A stretch of DNA of 8,050 nt from Prevotellaceae bacterium (GTDB taxonomy: Bacteria; Bacteroidota; Bacteroidia; Bacteroidales; UBA932). The translations under genes were made by a program, and so were the position numbers. How positions within the stretch are numbered: position 1 is the stretch's first letter; the number at the start of each line of letters is the position of its first letter. The stretch is taken from assembly GCA_031259225.1 (NCBI GenBank), contig JAIRLT010000012.1:1-8050 (forward strand), in the 5' to 3' direction. Below are positions 1-4,750 of the stretch, in pieces. The notes below the pieces were generated by a model. The model worked only from the letters and a program-made list of their open reading frames with translations. It searched no databases and was not told where the DNA came from.

Positions 1-35
1 GTATCGCATCAAAAATTGTTGAAATTATTGGACGA

Positions 36-85
36 TGACTAATTGTTTAATGTGCTAATGTGATTAATTTTTTAATGTGATTAAT
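36..85 (-). repeat. Inverted CACATTAG-type short tandem array
   Basis: The segment reads TAATGTGCTAATGTGATTAA followed by a second TTTTTTAATGTGATTAATT copy, which is the reverse complement of the CACATTAG arrays seen at 775-825 and 4581-4750. Bases 36-63 are an exact 28-bp reverse-complement match to 4735-4762 in cluster 2. This makes it an inverted end of the same repeat family rather than chance AT-rich sequence. Confidence 0.75.
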
Positions 86-86
86 T

Positions 87-182
87 GGCTGGCGCACCAG
101 TAGGCAGTGGGCAGTAGGCAGTAGGCAGTGCTGGCGCGCCAGCTAATTCTCCATTCTCCACTCTCCATTCTCCACTCTCTAT
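87..182. repeat. Two heptanucleotide arrays joined by a palindromic spacer
   Basis: Four tandem 7-bp units of GTAGGCA (second unit GTGGGCA) occupy 100-127, and five units of TCTCCAT/TCTCCAC (the last TCTCTAT) occupy 148-182. Between them lies the perfect 12-bp palindrome CTGGCGCGCCAG (131-142). A near-identical CTGGCGCACCAG (89-100) precedes the first array. The strict 7-bp period with two unrelated motifs is visible directly. Confidence 0.85.
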
Positions 183-187
183 TGAGT

Positions 188-323
188 CGTCATTCCGACC
201 GGAGTGCGCGAGGAACGAGCGCACGCAGTGGAGGAAACTGCTCCAAAACGCAAGGCGATGCAAAGCAACAAGTGCACAACGCAGCAGCTTCCTCGACTCC
301 GCTTCGCTTCGCTCGGAATGACG
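188..323. repeat. Full-length 136-bp palindromic dispersed repeat (copy 1)
   Basis: The ends are perfect inverted repeats: CGTCATTCCGA (188-198) and TCGGAATGACG (313-323). A second nested pair, 231-241 with 284-294, matches 10 of 11. Inside the left half is a 6-bp hairpin, GTGCGC (204-209) with GCGCAC (219-224). Bases 188-267 recur at 621-700 (one substitution noticed) and at 4429-4508, but those copies lack the right half. Ends of the type GTCATTCCGA...TCGGAATGAC are common in REP/MITE-like bacterial intergenic repeats. No protein is encoded. Confidence 0.8.
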
Positions 324-331
324 GAGCAGCC

Positions 332-545
332 GCCCCGAAGGGGCGGGATATGCATAACCCCGTGCAAGTGCAGCGAAGCGGAACGTAGCGCGGGGATGCA
401 CGATGAGACGTCCTGCACTCGCGCGGCGCACTGTCCTTCTGCTATGCACCGGACTTGCTCCGCGCGAAAGGCAGGGGCGATGCTATACCCCCGAGCTGCG
501 CCTGCGGCTTGCACGGGGTTATTAATATATCGCCCCTGACGGGGC
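332..545. repeat. GC-rich element bounded by long imperfect inverted repeats
   Basis: The left arm (332-368) begins with a GCCCC-GAA-GGGGC hairpin and ends with ATAACCCCGTGCAAG. The right arm (508-545) starts CTTGCACGGGGTTAT and ends with a GCCCC-TGAC-GGGGC hairpin, so the arms are near reverse complements over about 37 bp. The interior (369-507) is GC-rich and shows further loose inverted similarity (GCGCGGGGATGCAC against the GGGTATAGCATCG complement). Open frames across it are not credible genes. It may be a palindromic intergenic repeat or a structured transcript; the sequence alone does not decide. Confidence 0.65.
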
Positions 546-780
546 AGTTTAGGAATTAGGAATTAAGAATTAGGAATTAAGAATTAACCTGCGCCAGCAA
601 CTTTCAACTTTCAACTGAGCCGTCATTCCGACCGGAGTGCGCGAGGACCGAGCGCACGCAGTGGAGGAAACTGCTCCAAAACGCAAGGCGATGCAAAGCA
701 GTTTAGGAATTATGAGTTATGAGTTATGAATTAGCTGCCGCGCCAGCAACTTTCAACTTTCAACTTTCAACTAAATTAGT
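531..780. repeat. Duplicated block, copy A (partner at 4332-4590)
   Basis: The block runs from the GCCCCTGACGGGGC hairpin through the AGGAATT/AAGAATT array (551-585, five units), the spacer CCTGCGCCAGCAA, a CAACTTT array (598-616), the 80-bp unit (621-700), the AGGAATT/ATGAGTT/ATGAATT array (705-732, four units), the spacer GCTGCCGCGCCAGCAA and a CAACTTT array (747-772). Cluster 2 has the same order and spacers. The two copies differ by a few substitutions and by whole 7-bp units: 2.7 against 3.7 CAACTTT units, then four against five ATGARTT units, then 3.7 against 2.7 CAACTTT units. Confidence 0.85.
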
Positions 781-825
781 CACATTAGCACATTAATCAC
801 ATTAGCACATTAGTCACATTAGTCA
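775..825 (+). repeat. CACATTAG/CACATTAGT tandem array overlapping the end of the transporter gene
   Basis: Alternating 8- and 9-bp units (CACATTAG and CACATTAGT/CACATTAAT) run from 775 to 825. The last unit supplies the stop codon and final aspartate codon of the leftward MFS gene (819-824). Bases 793-812 are the exact inverse of 48-67. Confidence 0.75.
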
Positions 826-1988
826 ATGATTTTTCTGAAAAGCAGGATGGACAACAGGACAAGACATCCGCCGAAAAAATACGCGTCTTGGAAACTATAC
901 GTTTCGGCGATGTAGCCGCCGGCAGTCAGTCCCAAGCCGATGCCCACATCCCACGAGGTAAGGTAGGTGGAGGTGGCGGTGCCACGCTGGTTATGGGGCG
1001 CAAGGTTTACAAACATGGTATTGAACGCAGGAAACATGCTTCCAAACCCCAGCCCGAAAAAGAGCGCCAGCCCGAAAAAGACAAGGCTGCCCACTATACT
1101 GTTCCATGCCATGAGGCGGGCGCAGGAAGCCAGTCCAAAGAAACAGGCGCAAACGGTATACAACCCGAAAGTGATGACTTGCGTTACCTTTCCTTTGTCC
1201 ACCTGCCTGCCTGCAAATATGCGGGAAAAGGCTGTACCCACAGCCAGCAGGGTAAAGAAAAGTCCCGTACTGCCCATTATCCCGATAGCTTCCCCGTACA
1301 CGGCGATGTAGGCGGAAGTCATGCCGTAGGGAATAGAAAGTAACACCAACACCACTCCCAGCGGCAGTCCCTTTATTAAAATAAACCGGTCTAACGAGAG
1401 CGGCAGTTTTTTCACCGGTGGTTTCAGCGGCGTCCGCACTACAAGCGCCATGCCAAAACCAAGCAGGCACGAGGCAAGTGCGCAGGCAAACACCGTATCG
1501 AATGAATAATGCTCATGCAGGAACAGACCGGTCATCGGACCTACCGCCATGGCAATATTATTTGCCAGCCCGTAATAACCCAGTCCCTCCCCTCTTCGCG
1601 ACGAGGGCATGATGTCAATAACAATCGTATTGCCCGCCACCGACACCGCCCCAAACGAAATACCGTGCAGCACGCGCAAGAGGATGAAAAAAGTCAATGT
1701 ACCCGCCCAAATATAACCGGCAAATACGGCGGTGAAAATAAAAAAAGCAAAAAGATACAACGGTTTCCGGGCGAACGTATCTAATAAAAATCCTGAAAAA
1801 GGGCGGATGGTAAGGGCGGCAAGCGTGTAGCAGGCAAGGATCATACCGATAGCGGTTTTACCGGCATGGAATATTTCCGCAAGATAGAACGGCAAAACCG
1901 GTAATAATAAATAAAAGCCAAAATACAACAGAAAATTGGCTGCAAGAATAAAACAATAATTTTTGGTGACTAAGCGCTCTTTGCCCAT
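819..1988 (-). CDS. MFS drug/sugar efflux-type transporter
   Basis: This is a predicted inner-membrane secondary transporter of the major facilitator superfamily, of the DHA1/arabinose-efflux type, probably exporting a small molecule by proton antiport; the substrate cannot be read from sequence. From the ATG at 1988 it is 389 residues, normal for the family, and alternates hydrophobic segments consistent with 12 membrane spans. The loop after the second span carries an MFS motif A variant (RPFSGFLLDTFARKPLY, about residues 62-78), and about residues 105-113 read RVLHGISFG, a common fourth-span motif. The frame is open upstream to a TTG at 2018, giving 399 residues. I prefer the ATG because the extra ten residues are not membrane-like and a promoter-like TACCTTTA lies just upstream. 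The last two codons lie in the repeat array, and no intrinsic terminator is visible. Family call firm, substrate unknown. Confidence 0.9.
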   Translation of the reverse strand: MGKERLVTKNYCFILAANFLLYFGFYLLLPVLPFYLAEIFHAGKTAIGMILACYTLAALTIRPFSGFLLDTFARKPLYLFAFFIFTAVFAGYIWAGTLTFFILLRVLHGISFGAVSVAGNTIVIDIMPSSRRGEGLGYYGLANNIAMAVGPMTGLFLHEHYSFDTVFACALASCLLGFGMALVVRTPLKPPVKKLPLSLDRFILIKGLPLGVVLVLLSIPYGMTSAYIAVYGEAIGIMGSTGLFFTLLAVGTAFSRIFAGRQVDKGKVTQVITFGLYTVCACFFGLASCARLMAWNSIVGSLVFFGLALFFGLGFGSMFPAFNTMFVNLAPHNQRGTATSTYLTSWDVGIGLGLTAGGYIAETYSFQDAYFFGGCLVLLSILLFRKIID

Positions 1989-2007
1989 TAAAAAATTAAA
2001 ATTTTCG

Positions 2008-2015
2008 TAAAGGTA
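2008..2015 (-). promoter_or_regulatory. Possible -7 element for the MFS gene
   Basis: On the minus strand this reads TACCTTTA, one base from the Bacteroidota TAnnTTTG consensus. It lies about 20 bp before the preferred ATG at 1988. No good -33 box is seen at the usual distance, so the call is weak. Confidence 0.3.
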
Positions 2016-2079
2016 CAAAAAAGATCCAACGGTAAACAGGGCAGTGAAAATCCACTCCGGCAGTCATCAAACTATGCGG

Positions 2080-2110
2080 GATGTTAAAATAAATTTAAAA
2101 ATTTAACATC
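2080..2110. promoter_or_regulatory. Dyad symmetry upstream of the dnaN promoter (possible operator)
   Basis: GATGTTAAA (2080-2088) and TTTAACATC (2102-2110) form a perfect 9-bp inverted repeat around a 13-bp AT-rich centre that itself contains the palindrome TAAATTTA (2090-2097). It ends six bases before the -33 region of dnaN and lies in the divergent region shared with the MFS gene, a typical position for a dimeric regulator. No T-rich tail follows, so it is not a good terminator. Function is inferred. Confidence 0.4.
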
Positions 2111-2115
2111 GAAAT

Positions 2116-2146
2116 TTTAGTATGTAGTTAAAAATTCTTACATTTG
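2116..2146 (+). promoter_or_regulatory. dnaN promoter, Bacteroidota type
   Basis: The -7 box TACATTTG (2139-2146) matches TAnnTTTG exactly. TTTA (2116-2119) sits 19 bp upstream in the -33 position and is a partial match to TTTG. Initiation would fall near 2152-2154, giving a leader of about 40 nt. No Shine-Dalgarno sequence precedes the ATG, which is usual in this phylum. Confidence 0.65.
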
Positions 2147-2194
2147 CCCAAAATAATTAAGCCCTGTTTTGTCTAACATTTAATAATTACAAAC

Positions 2195-3325
2195 ATGAAA
2201 TTCATTGTTTCAAGCACAGAACTCTTAAGCCACCTGTTGTTGGTTGGTCGCGTCATCAGTAATAAAAATAACAACATGCCCATTCTGGATAATTTTTTAT
2301 TCCGGTTGGCAGGAAATGAACTAAACATTACCGCATCCGACTTGGAAACAACGTTGGATACAGTGATAACCATCGATCAGGTGGACGAAGAGGGCGCAAT
2401 AGCCGTGCCAGCCAAGTTGCTGACCGAGTCATTGCGCGATTTTGCCGAACAGCCGCTCACCTTCATCGCCAATACGACTACCCATTCGATAGAGATTAGC
2501 TGGGCGGGAGGTAAATTTAATATTCCGGGCAGCCTCGCGGAAGATTATCCCGCCAAACCGGCGCTGAAAGATATCACGGCTACGCTGTTGCTGCCGGCAA
2601 ATACATTGCTGGACGCCATTAACTGCACACTGTACGCCACCGCCGACGATGAACTGCGCCCCATGATGAACGGTATTTATTTTGATATAGGCGAAGAAAG
2701 CACGTCGTTCGTGGCTTCCGACGCACACAAGCTGGTGGACTATACCCGCAAGGATGTAAAAGCGGATAAGGTAGCCACATTCATCCTTTCAAAAAAACCG
2801 GCGAATTTGTTGAAAAATATTTTAGGTAAAATTACCGAGTCTGTCAAGGTAGAATTAGACAGCAAAAACGCTGTGTTTACCTTGCCCAACTATTCGTTGA
2901 TTTGCCGGTTGATTGAAGGCACTTACCCGGCTTACCGCTCGGTGATACCTACCGACAATTCGCGCCTCGTAACGGTTGATCGCGTGGACTTGTTGAACTG
3001 TGTGCGCCGGGTGTCGGTGTTCTCCAATCAGGCAAGCAACCTGATTAAATTGAAAATTGCGGAAAACGAATTGACGGTATCCGCACAGGATTTGGATTTC
3101 TCGGTGTCGGCTTACGAACGCCTGAATTGCCAATACACCGGCGAAGACCTTGAAATAGGCTTCAAATCTACGTTCCTGTGCGACATCCTGAATAATTTGA
3201 CCTCTGTGAATGTGCTGCTAAAATTAGCCGACGCCAGCCGTGCAGGCTTGATCCTGCCGGTAGAAAAAGGCAACGAAAACGAAGAAATCCTCACATTGCT
3301 GATGCCAATGATGATTGGCGCATAA
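2195..3325 (+). CDS. dnaN: DNA polymerase III beta subunit (sliding clamp)
   Basis: DnaN forms the dimeric ring that encircles DNA and tethers DNA polymerase III and other replication and repair proteins. The 376-residue length is standard (E. coli 366). Three clamp domains are expected at about 1-120, 125-245 and 247-376. Recognisable signatures are RPMMNGIYFD (155-164) in the second domain, EGTYPAYRSVIP (241-252) at the second to third domain junction, TVSAQDLD (294-301) and the C-terminal LMPMMI (369-374), which contributes to the partner-binding pocket. The start gives the canonical MKFIVSST N-terminus and follows a good promoter. The gene is alone on its strand: an intrinsic terminator begins about 20 bp after the stop, so no co-transcribed partner is apparent. 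Codon use is moderately GC-rich, unlike the AT-rich toxin-antitoxin genes downstream. Product call very secure. Confidence 0.98.
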   Translation: MKFIVSSTELLSHLLLVGRVISNKNNNMPILDNFLFRLAGNELNITASDLETTLDTVITIDQVDEEGAIAVPAKLLTESLRDFAEQPLTFIANTTTHSIEISWAGGKFNIPGSLAEDYPAKPALKDITATLLLPANTLLDAINCTLYATADDELRPMMNGIYFDIGEESTSFVASDAHKLVDYTRKDVKADKVATFILSKKPANLLKNILGKITESVKVELDSKNAVFTLPNYSLICRLIEGTYPAYRSVIPTDNSRLVTVDRVDLLNCVRRVSVFSNQASNLIKLKIAENELTVSAQDLDFSVSAYERLNCQYTGEDLEIGFKSTFLCDILNNLTSVNVLLKLADASRAGLILPVEKGNENEEILTLLMPMMIGA

Positions 3326-3338
3326 CGATACACAAAGG

Positions 3339-3385
3339 TGAATAAAAAAGCCGCCGGTTTTTCCGGCGGCTTTTTTTAGTACGCC
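3339..3385 (+). repeat. 47-bp direct repeat, left copy (flanks higBA)
   Basis: This segment, from TGAATAAAAAAG through the terminator to TAGTACGCC, is repeated at 4175-4221. The copies agree at 42 of 47 positions, and the only differences are the five loop bases (TTTTT here, AAAAA there). Identity continues past the T-tail into TAGTACGCC, which termination does not require, so duplication is likelier than convergence. Confidence 0.9.
3344..3377 (+). terminator. Intrinsic terminator of dnaN
   Basis: An 8-bp perfect stem GCCGCCGG (3350-3357) and CCGGCGGC (3363-3370) closes a TTTTT loop and is followed by seven T residues (3371-3377). The A-run before the stem could let it act in both directions. 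The same structure recurs after higA. Confidence 0.95.
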
Positions 3386-3409
3386 TAATATATTTTTTGT
3401 ATTTCTTAT

Positions 3410-3440
3410 CTTGAAAATCAAAATAAATATATTATTTTTG
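3410..3440 (+). promoter_or_regulatory. higBA promoter, Bacteroidota type
   Basis: The -33 box TTG (3411-3413, in CTTG) is followed by a 19-bp spacer and a perfect -7 box TATTTTTG (3433-3440). Transcription would begin near 3446-3448, only about 12-14 nt before the higB ATG. HigA-type antitoxins usually repress their own promoter, but I see no convincing operator palindrome here. Confidence 0.75.
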
Positions 3441-3459
3441 CATCTAATAAAATGACTAA

Positions 3460-3756
3460 ATGAGGATAATAACCCATAAAGCAATTTCGCAATATGCCAG
3501 ACTTCATGCAGATGCACGATTAGCATTAGATGAATGGTATATTAAAACCGAAAAAAGCCAATGGAATTGTTTTTCTGACATAAAACAAACCTTCAATAGC
3601 GTAGATAGTGTAGGCAATAAGCGTTATGTGTTTAATGTGAAAGGTAATTCATACCGTATAATAGCGCTGATATTATTTGTCCCAAAGATTGTATATATCC
3701 GGTTTATTGGAACACATGCCGAATATGGTAAGATTAAAGATTGTTCAACAATATAA
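3460..3756 (+). CDS. higB: HigB-type toxin (mRNA interferase)
   Basis: This is the toxin of a type II toxin-antitoxin module. HigB proteins of the RelE/ParE superfamily cleave mRNA, generally on the ribosome, and are neutralised by HigA. The 98 residues match the usual 90-100. The N-terminus MRIITHKAIS, the WY (27-28) and W35 positions, YVFNVKGNSYRIIA (56-69) and IRFIGTHAEY (80-89) follow the HigB_toxin family pattern, with the basic and aromatic C-terminal strand typical of RelE-like active sites. The toxin precedes the antitoxin, the HigBA order. The stop is 12 bp before the higA start. A tiny frame, ATG ACT AAA TGA (3452-3463), overlaps the start. The gene is clearly more AT-rich than dnaN, consistent with acquisition. 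No frameshift is seen. Family secure; cleavage specificity unknown. Confidence 0.92.
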   Translation: MRIITHKAISQYARLHADARLALDEWYIKTEKSQWNCFSDIKQTFNSVDSVGNKRYVFNVKGNSYRIIALILFVPKIVYIRFIGTHAEYGKIKDCSTI

Positions 3757-3768
3757 ATAATTAGGATT

Positions 3769-4137
3769 ATGAAAATAATAGGTAACAAAGCAGAATATGA
3801 AGCTATCATGGCAAGAATTAATGAACTCGTGGAAATGGTAGATGATGATACTTCGCAAACCGACAAGAATTATATTGAACTCGATTTTCTCACTGATTTG
3901 GTTGTTGCGTATGAAAAAGAACATTATCCTATCGGAAAACTTTCATTACCGGACGTTCTTAAAACCCGTATGCACGAAATGAATTTAACTCAAAAATCAT
4001 TGGCGAGAATGCTTGGTATTAGCGCTCCGAGGGTAAGTGAATATCTTACCGGAAAAACGGAACCAACTTTGCAAGTAGCCCGTAAAATACATCGTGAATT
4101 AAATATTGATGCAAATGTTATTCTCGGTGCCATGTGA
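3769..4137 (+). CDS. higA: HigA-type antitoxin, XRE-family HTH regulator
   Basis: HigA binds and inhibits HigB, and through a DNA-binding domain usually represses the shared promoter. The 122-residue protein has an acidic helical N-terminal part (about 1-60, including EMVDDDTSQTD) and a C-terminal helix-turn-helix of the Cro/C1 type at about 73-93 (LTQKSLARMLGISAPRVSEY), followed by the family-typical TGKTEPTLQVARKIHREL. The start lies 12 bp after the higB stop and is preceded by AGGATT, a possible weak ribosome site, so the genes form one transcription unit. The unit ends at a terminator about 48 bp downstream. Codon use is AT-rich like higB. The domain order (N-terminal extension, then HTH) matches HigA proteins partnered with HigB_toxin-family toxins. 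Confidence 0.92.
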   Translation: MKIIGNKAEYEAIMARINELVEMVDDDTSQTDKNYIELDFLTDLVVAYEKEHYPIGKLSLPDVLKTRMHEMNLTQKSLARMLGISAPRVSEYLTGKTEPTLQVARKIHRELNIDANVILGAM

Positions 4138-4174
4138 AAATAATTAAGCCCGGCACATTCTGAAAAATTACAAA

Positions 4175-4221
4175 TGAATAAAAAAGCCGCCGGAAAAACC
4201 GGCGGCTTTTTTTAGTACGCC
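4175..4221 (+). repeat. 47-bp direct repeat, right copy (flanks higBA)
   Basis: Partner of 3339-3385, identical except for the loop. Together the copies bracket an 836-bp unit holding the higBA promoter, both genes and this terminator. Confidence 0.9.
4180..4213 (+). terminator. Intrinsic terminator of higBA
   Basis: The 8-bp stem GCCGCCGG (4186-4193) and CCGGCGGC (4199-4206) surrounds an AAAAA loop and is followed by seven T residues (4207-4213). It is the dnaN terminator with the loop complemented. Confidence 0.95.
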
Positions 4222-4331
4222 GTGATAAGTTCAAATAGTAAATGCAACCGAAATAAGAAAAATTAGGAGGGTGTATTTCAAACTATCGCATCGTCATTGT
4301 TTCGGGCTTCGCCCTTACAATAACGGGCGGG

Positions 4332-4590
4332 CGCCCCTGACGGGGCAGTTTATGAATTAGGAATTACGAATTAGGAATTACGAATTAGCCTGCGCCAGCA
4401 ACTTTCAACTTTCAACTTTCAACTGAGCCGTCATTCCGACCGGAGTGCGCGAGGAACGAGCGCACGCAGTGGAGGAAACTGCTCCAAAACGCAAGGCGAT
4501 GCAAAGCAGTTTAGGAATTATGAGTTATGAATTATGAGTTATGAATTAGCTGCCGCGCCAGCAACTTTCAACTTTCAACTAAATTAGTCA
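4332..4590. repeat. Duplicated block, copy B (partner at 531-780)
   Basis: It begins with the GCCCC-TGAC-GGGGC hairpin and continues with five units ATGAATT/AGGAATT/ACGAATT (4352-4386), spacer CCTGCGCCAGCAA, CAACTTT array (4399-4424), the 80-bp unit (4429-4508), five units of AGGAATT/ATGAGTT/ATGAATT (4513-4547), spacer GCTGCCGCGCCAGCAA and CAACTTT array (4562-4580). Order and spacers match copy A. Confidence 0.85.
4429..4508 (+). repeat. 80-bp dispersed unit (copy 3, left half of the palindromic element)
   Basis: This matches 188-267 over 80 bp and 621-700 with one noticed change (AACG to ACCG in the hairpin loop of copy 2). Like copy 2 it stops at GCAAAGCA and joins GTTTAGGAATT, lacking the TCGGAATGACG right end of copy 1. 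Confidence 0.85.
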
Positions 4591-4750
4591 CATTAGCACA
4601 TTAGTCACATTAGCACATTAACCTGCGCCAGCAACTTTCAACTTTCAACTAAATTAGTCACATTAGCACATTAGTCACATTAGCACATTAACCGGCGCCA
4701 GCAACTTTCAACTTTCAACTTTCAACTAAATTAGTCACATTAGCACATTA
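4552..4750 (+). repeat. 70-bp higher-order tandem repeat, about 2.8 copies
   Basis: The unit is a GCGCCAGCAA spacer, a CAACTTT array, then AAATTAGTCACATTAGCACA and a second CACATTAG pair. Equivalent points fall at 4561, 4631 and 4701, an exact 70-bp period. The third unit has one more CAACTTT and a shortened CACATTAG part. Confidence 0.85.

Larger units (their letters stand above)
36..825. repeat. Composite repeat cluster 1 (gene-free, 790 bp)
   Basis: This stretch contains no credible gene and is built almost entirely of repeats. In order it holds an inverted CACATTAG-type array (36-85), a GTAGGCA heptamer array (100-127), a perfect palindrome (131-142), a TCTCCAY heptamer array (148-182), a 136-bp palindromic element (188-323), a GC-rich inverted-repeat element (332-545), an ARGAATT heptamer array (551-585), a CAACTTT array (598-616), a truncated copy of the palindromic element (621-700), more heptamers (705-732 and 747-772) and a CACATTAG array (775-825). 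Its two ends are inverted copies of each other: 48-67 is the exact reverse complement of 793-812 (20/20). Bases 1-35 show nothing recognisable. The role is unknown; a non-coding mobile or recombinogenic cassette is my inference. Confidence 0.85.

Noticed and set aside
81..539. Four overlapping open frames of 86-122 codons on both strands, within repeat cluster 1
   Set aside because: They read through heptamer arrays and palindromes, giving repetitive low-complexity peptides, with no promoter or family motif. They reflect the absence of stops in repeat DNA.
888..1784. Open frames of 64-159 codons overlapping the MFS gene, on both strands
   Set aside because: They are shadows of a gene with clear family motifs and membrane periodicity; the alternative frames are proline-, arginine- and glutamine-rich without recognisable domains.
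2173..2373. 66-codon frame antisense to the dnaN start
   Set aside because: It overlaps the conserved N-terminus of dnaN and has no recognisable domain or promoter.
3460..4137. RelBE or phage repressor pair instead of HigBA
   Set aside because: Toxin-first order, the GTHAEY C-terminal region of the toxin, and the antitoxin with an acidic N-terminal part plus C-terminal XRE domain fit HigBA better.
4552..4750. CRISPR array
   Set aside because: The 70-bp units are repeated in full with no unique spacers, and no cas genes are present.
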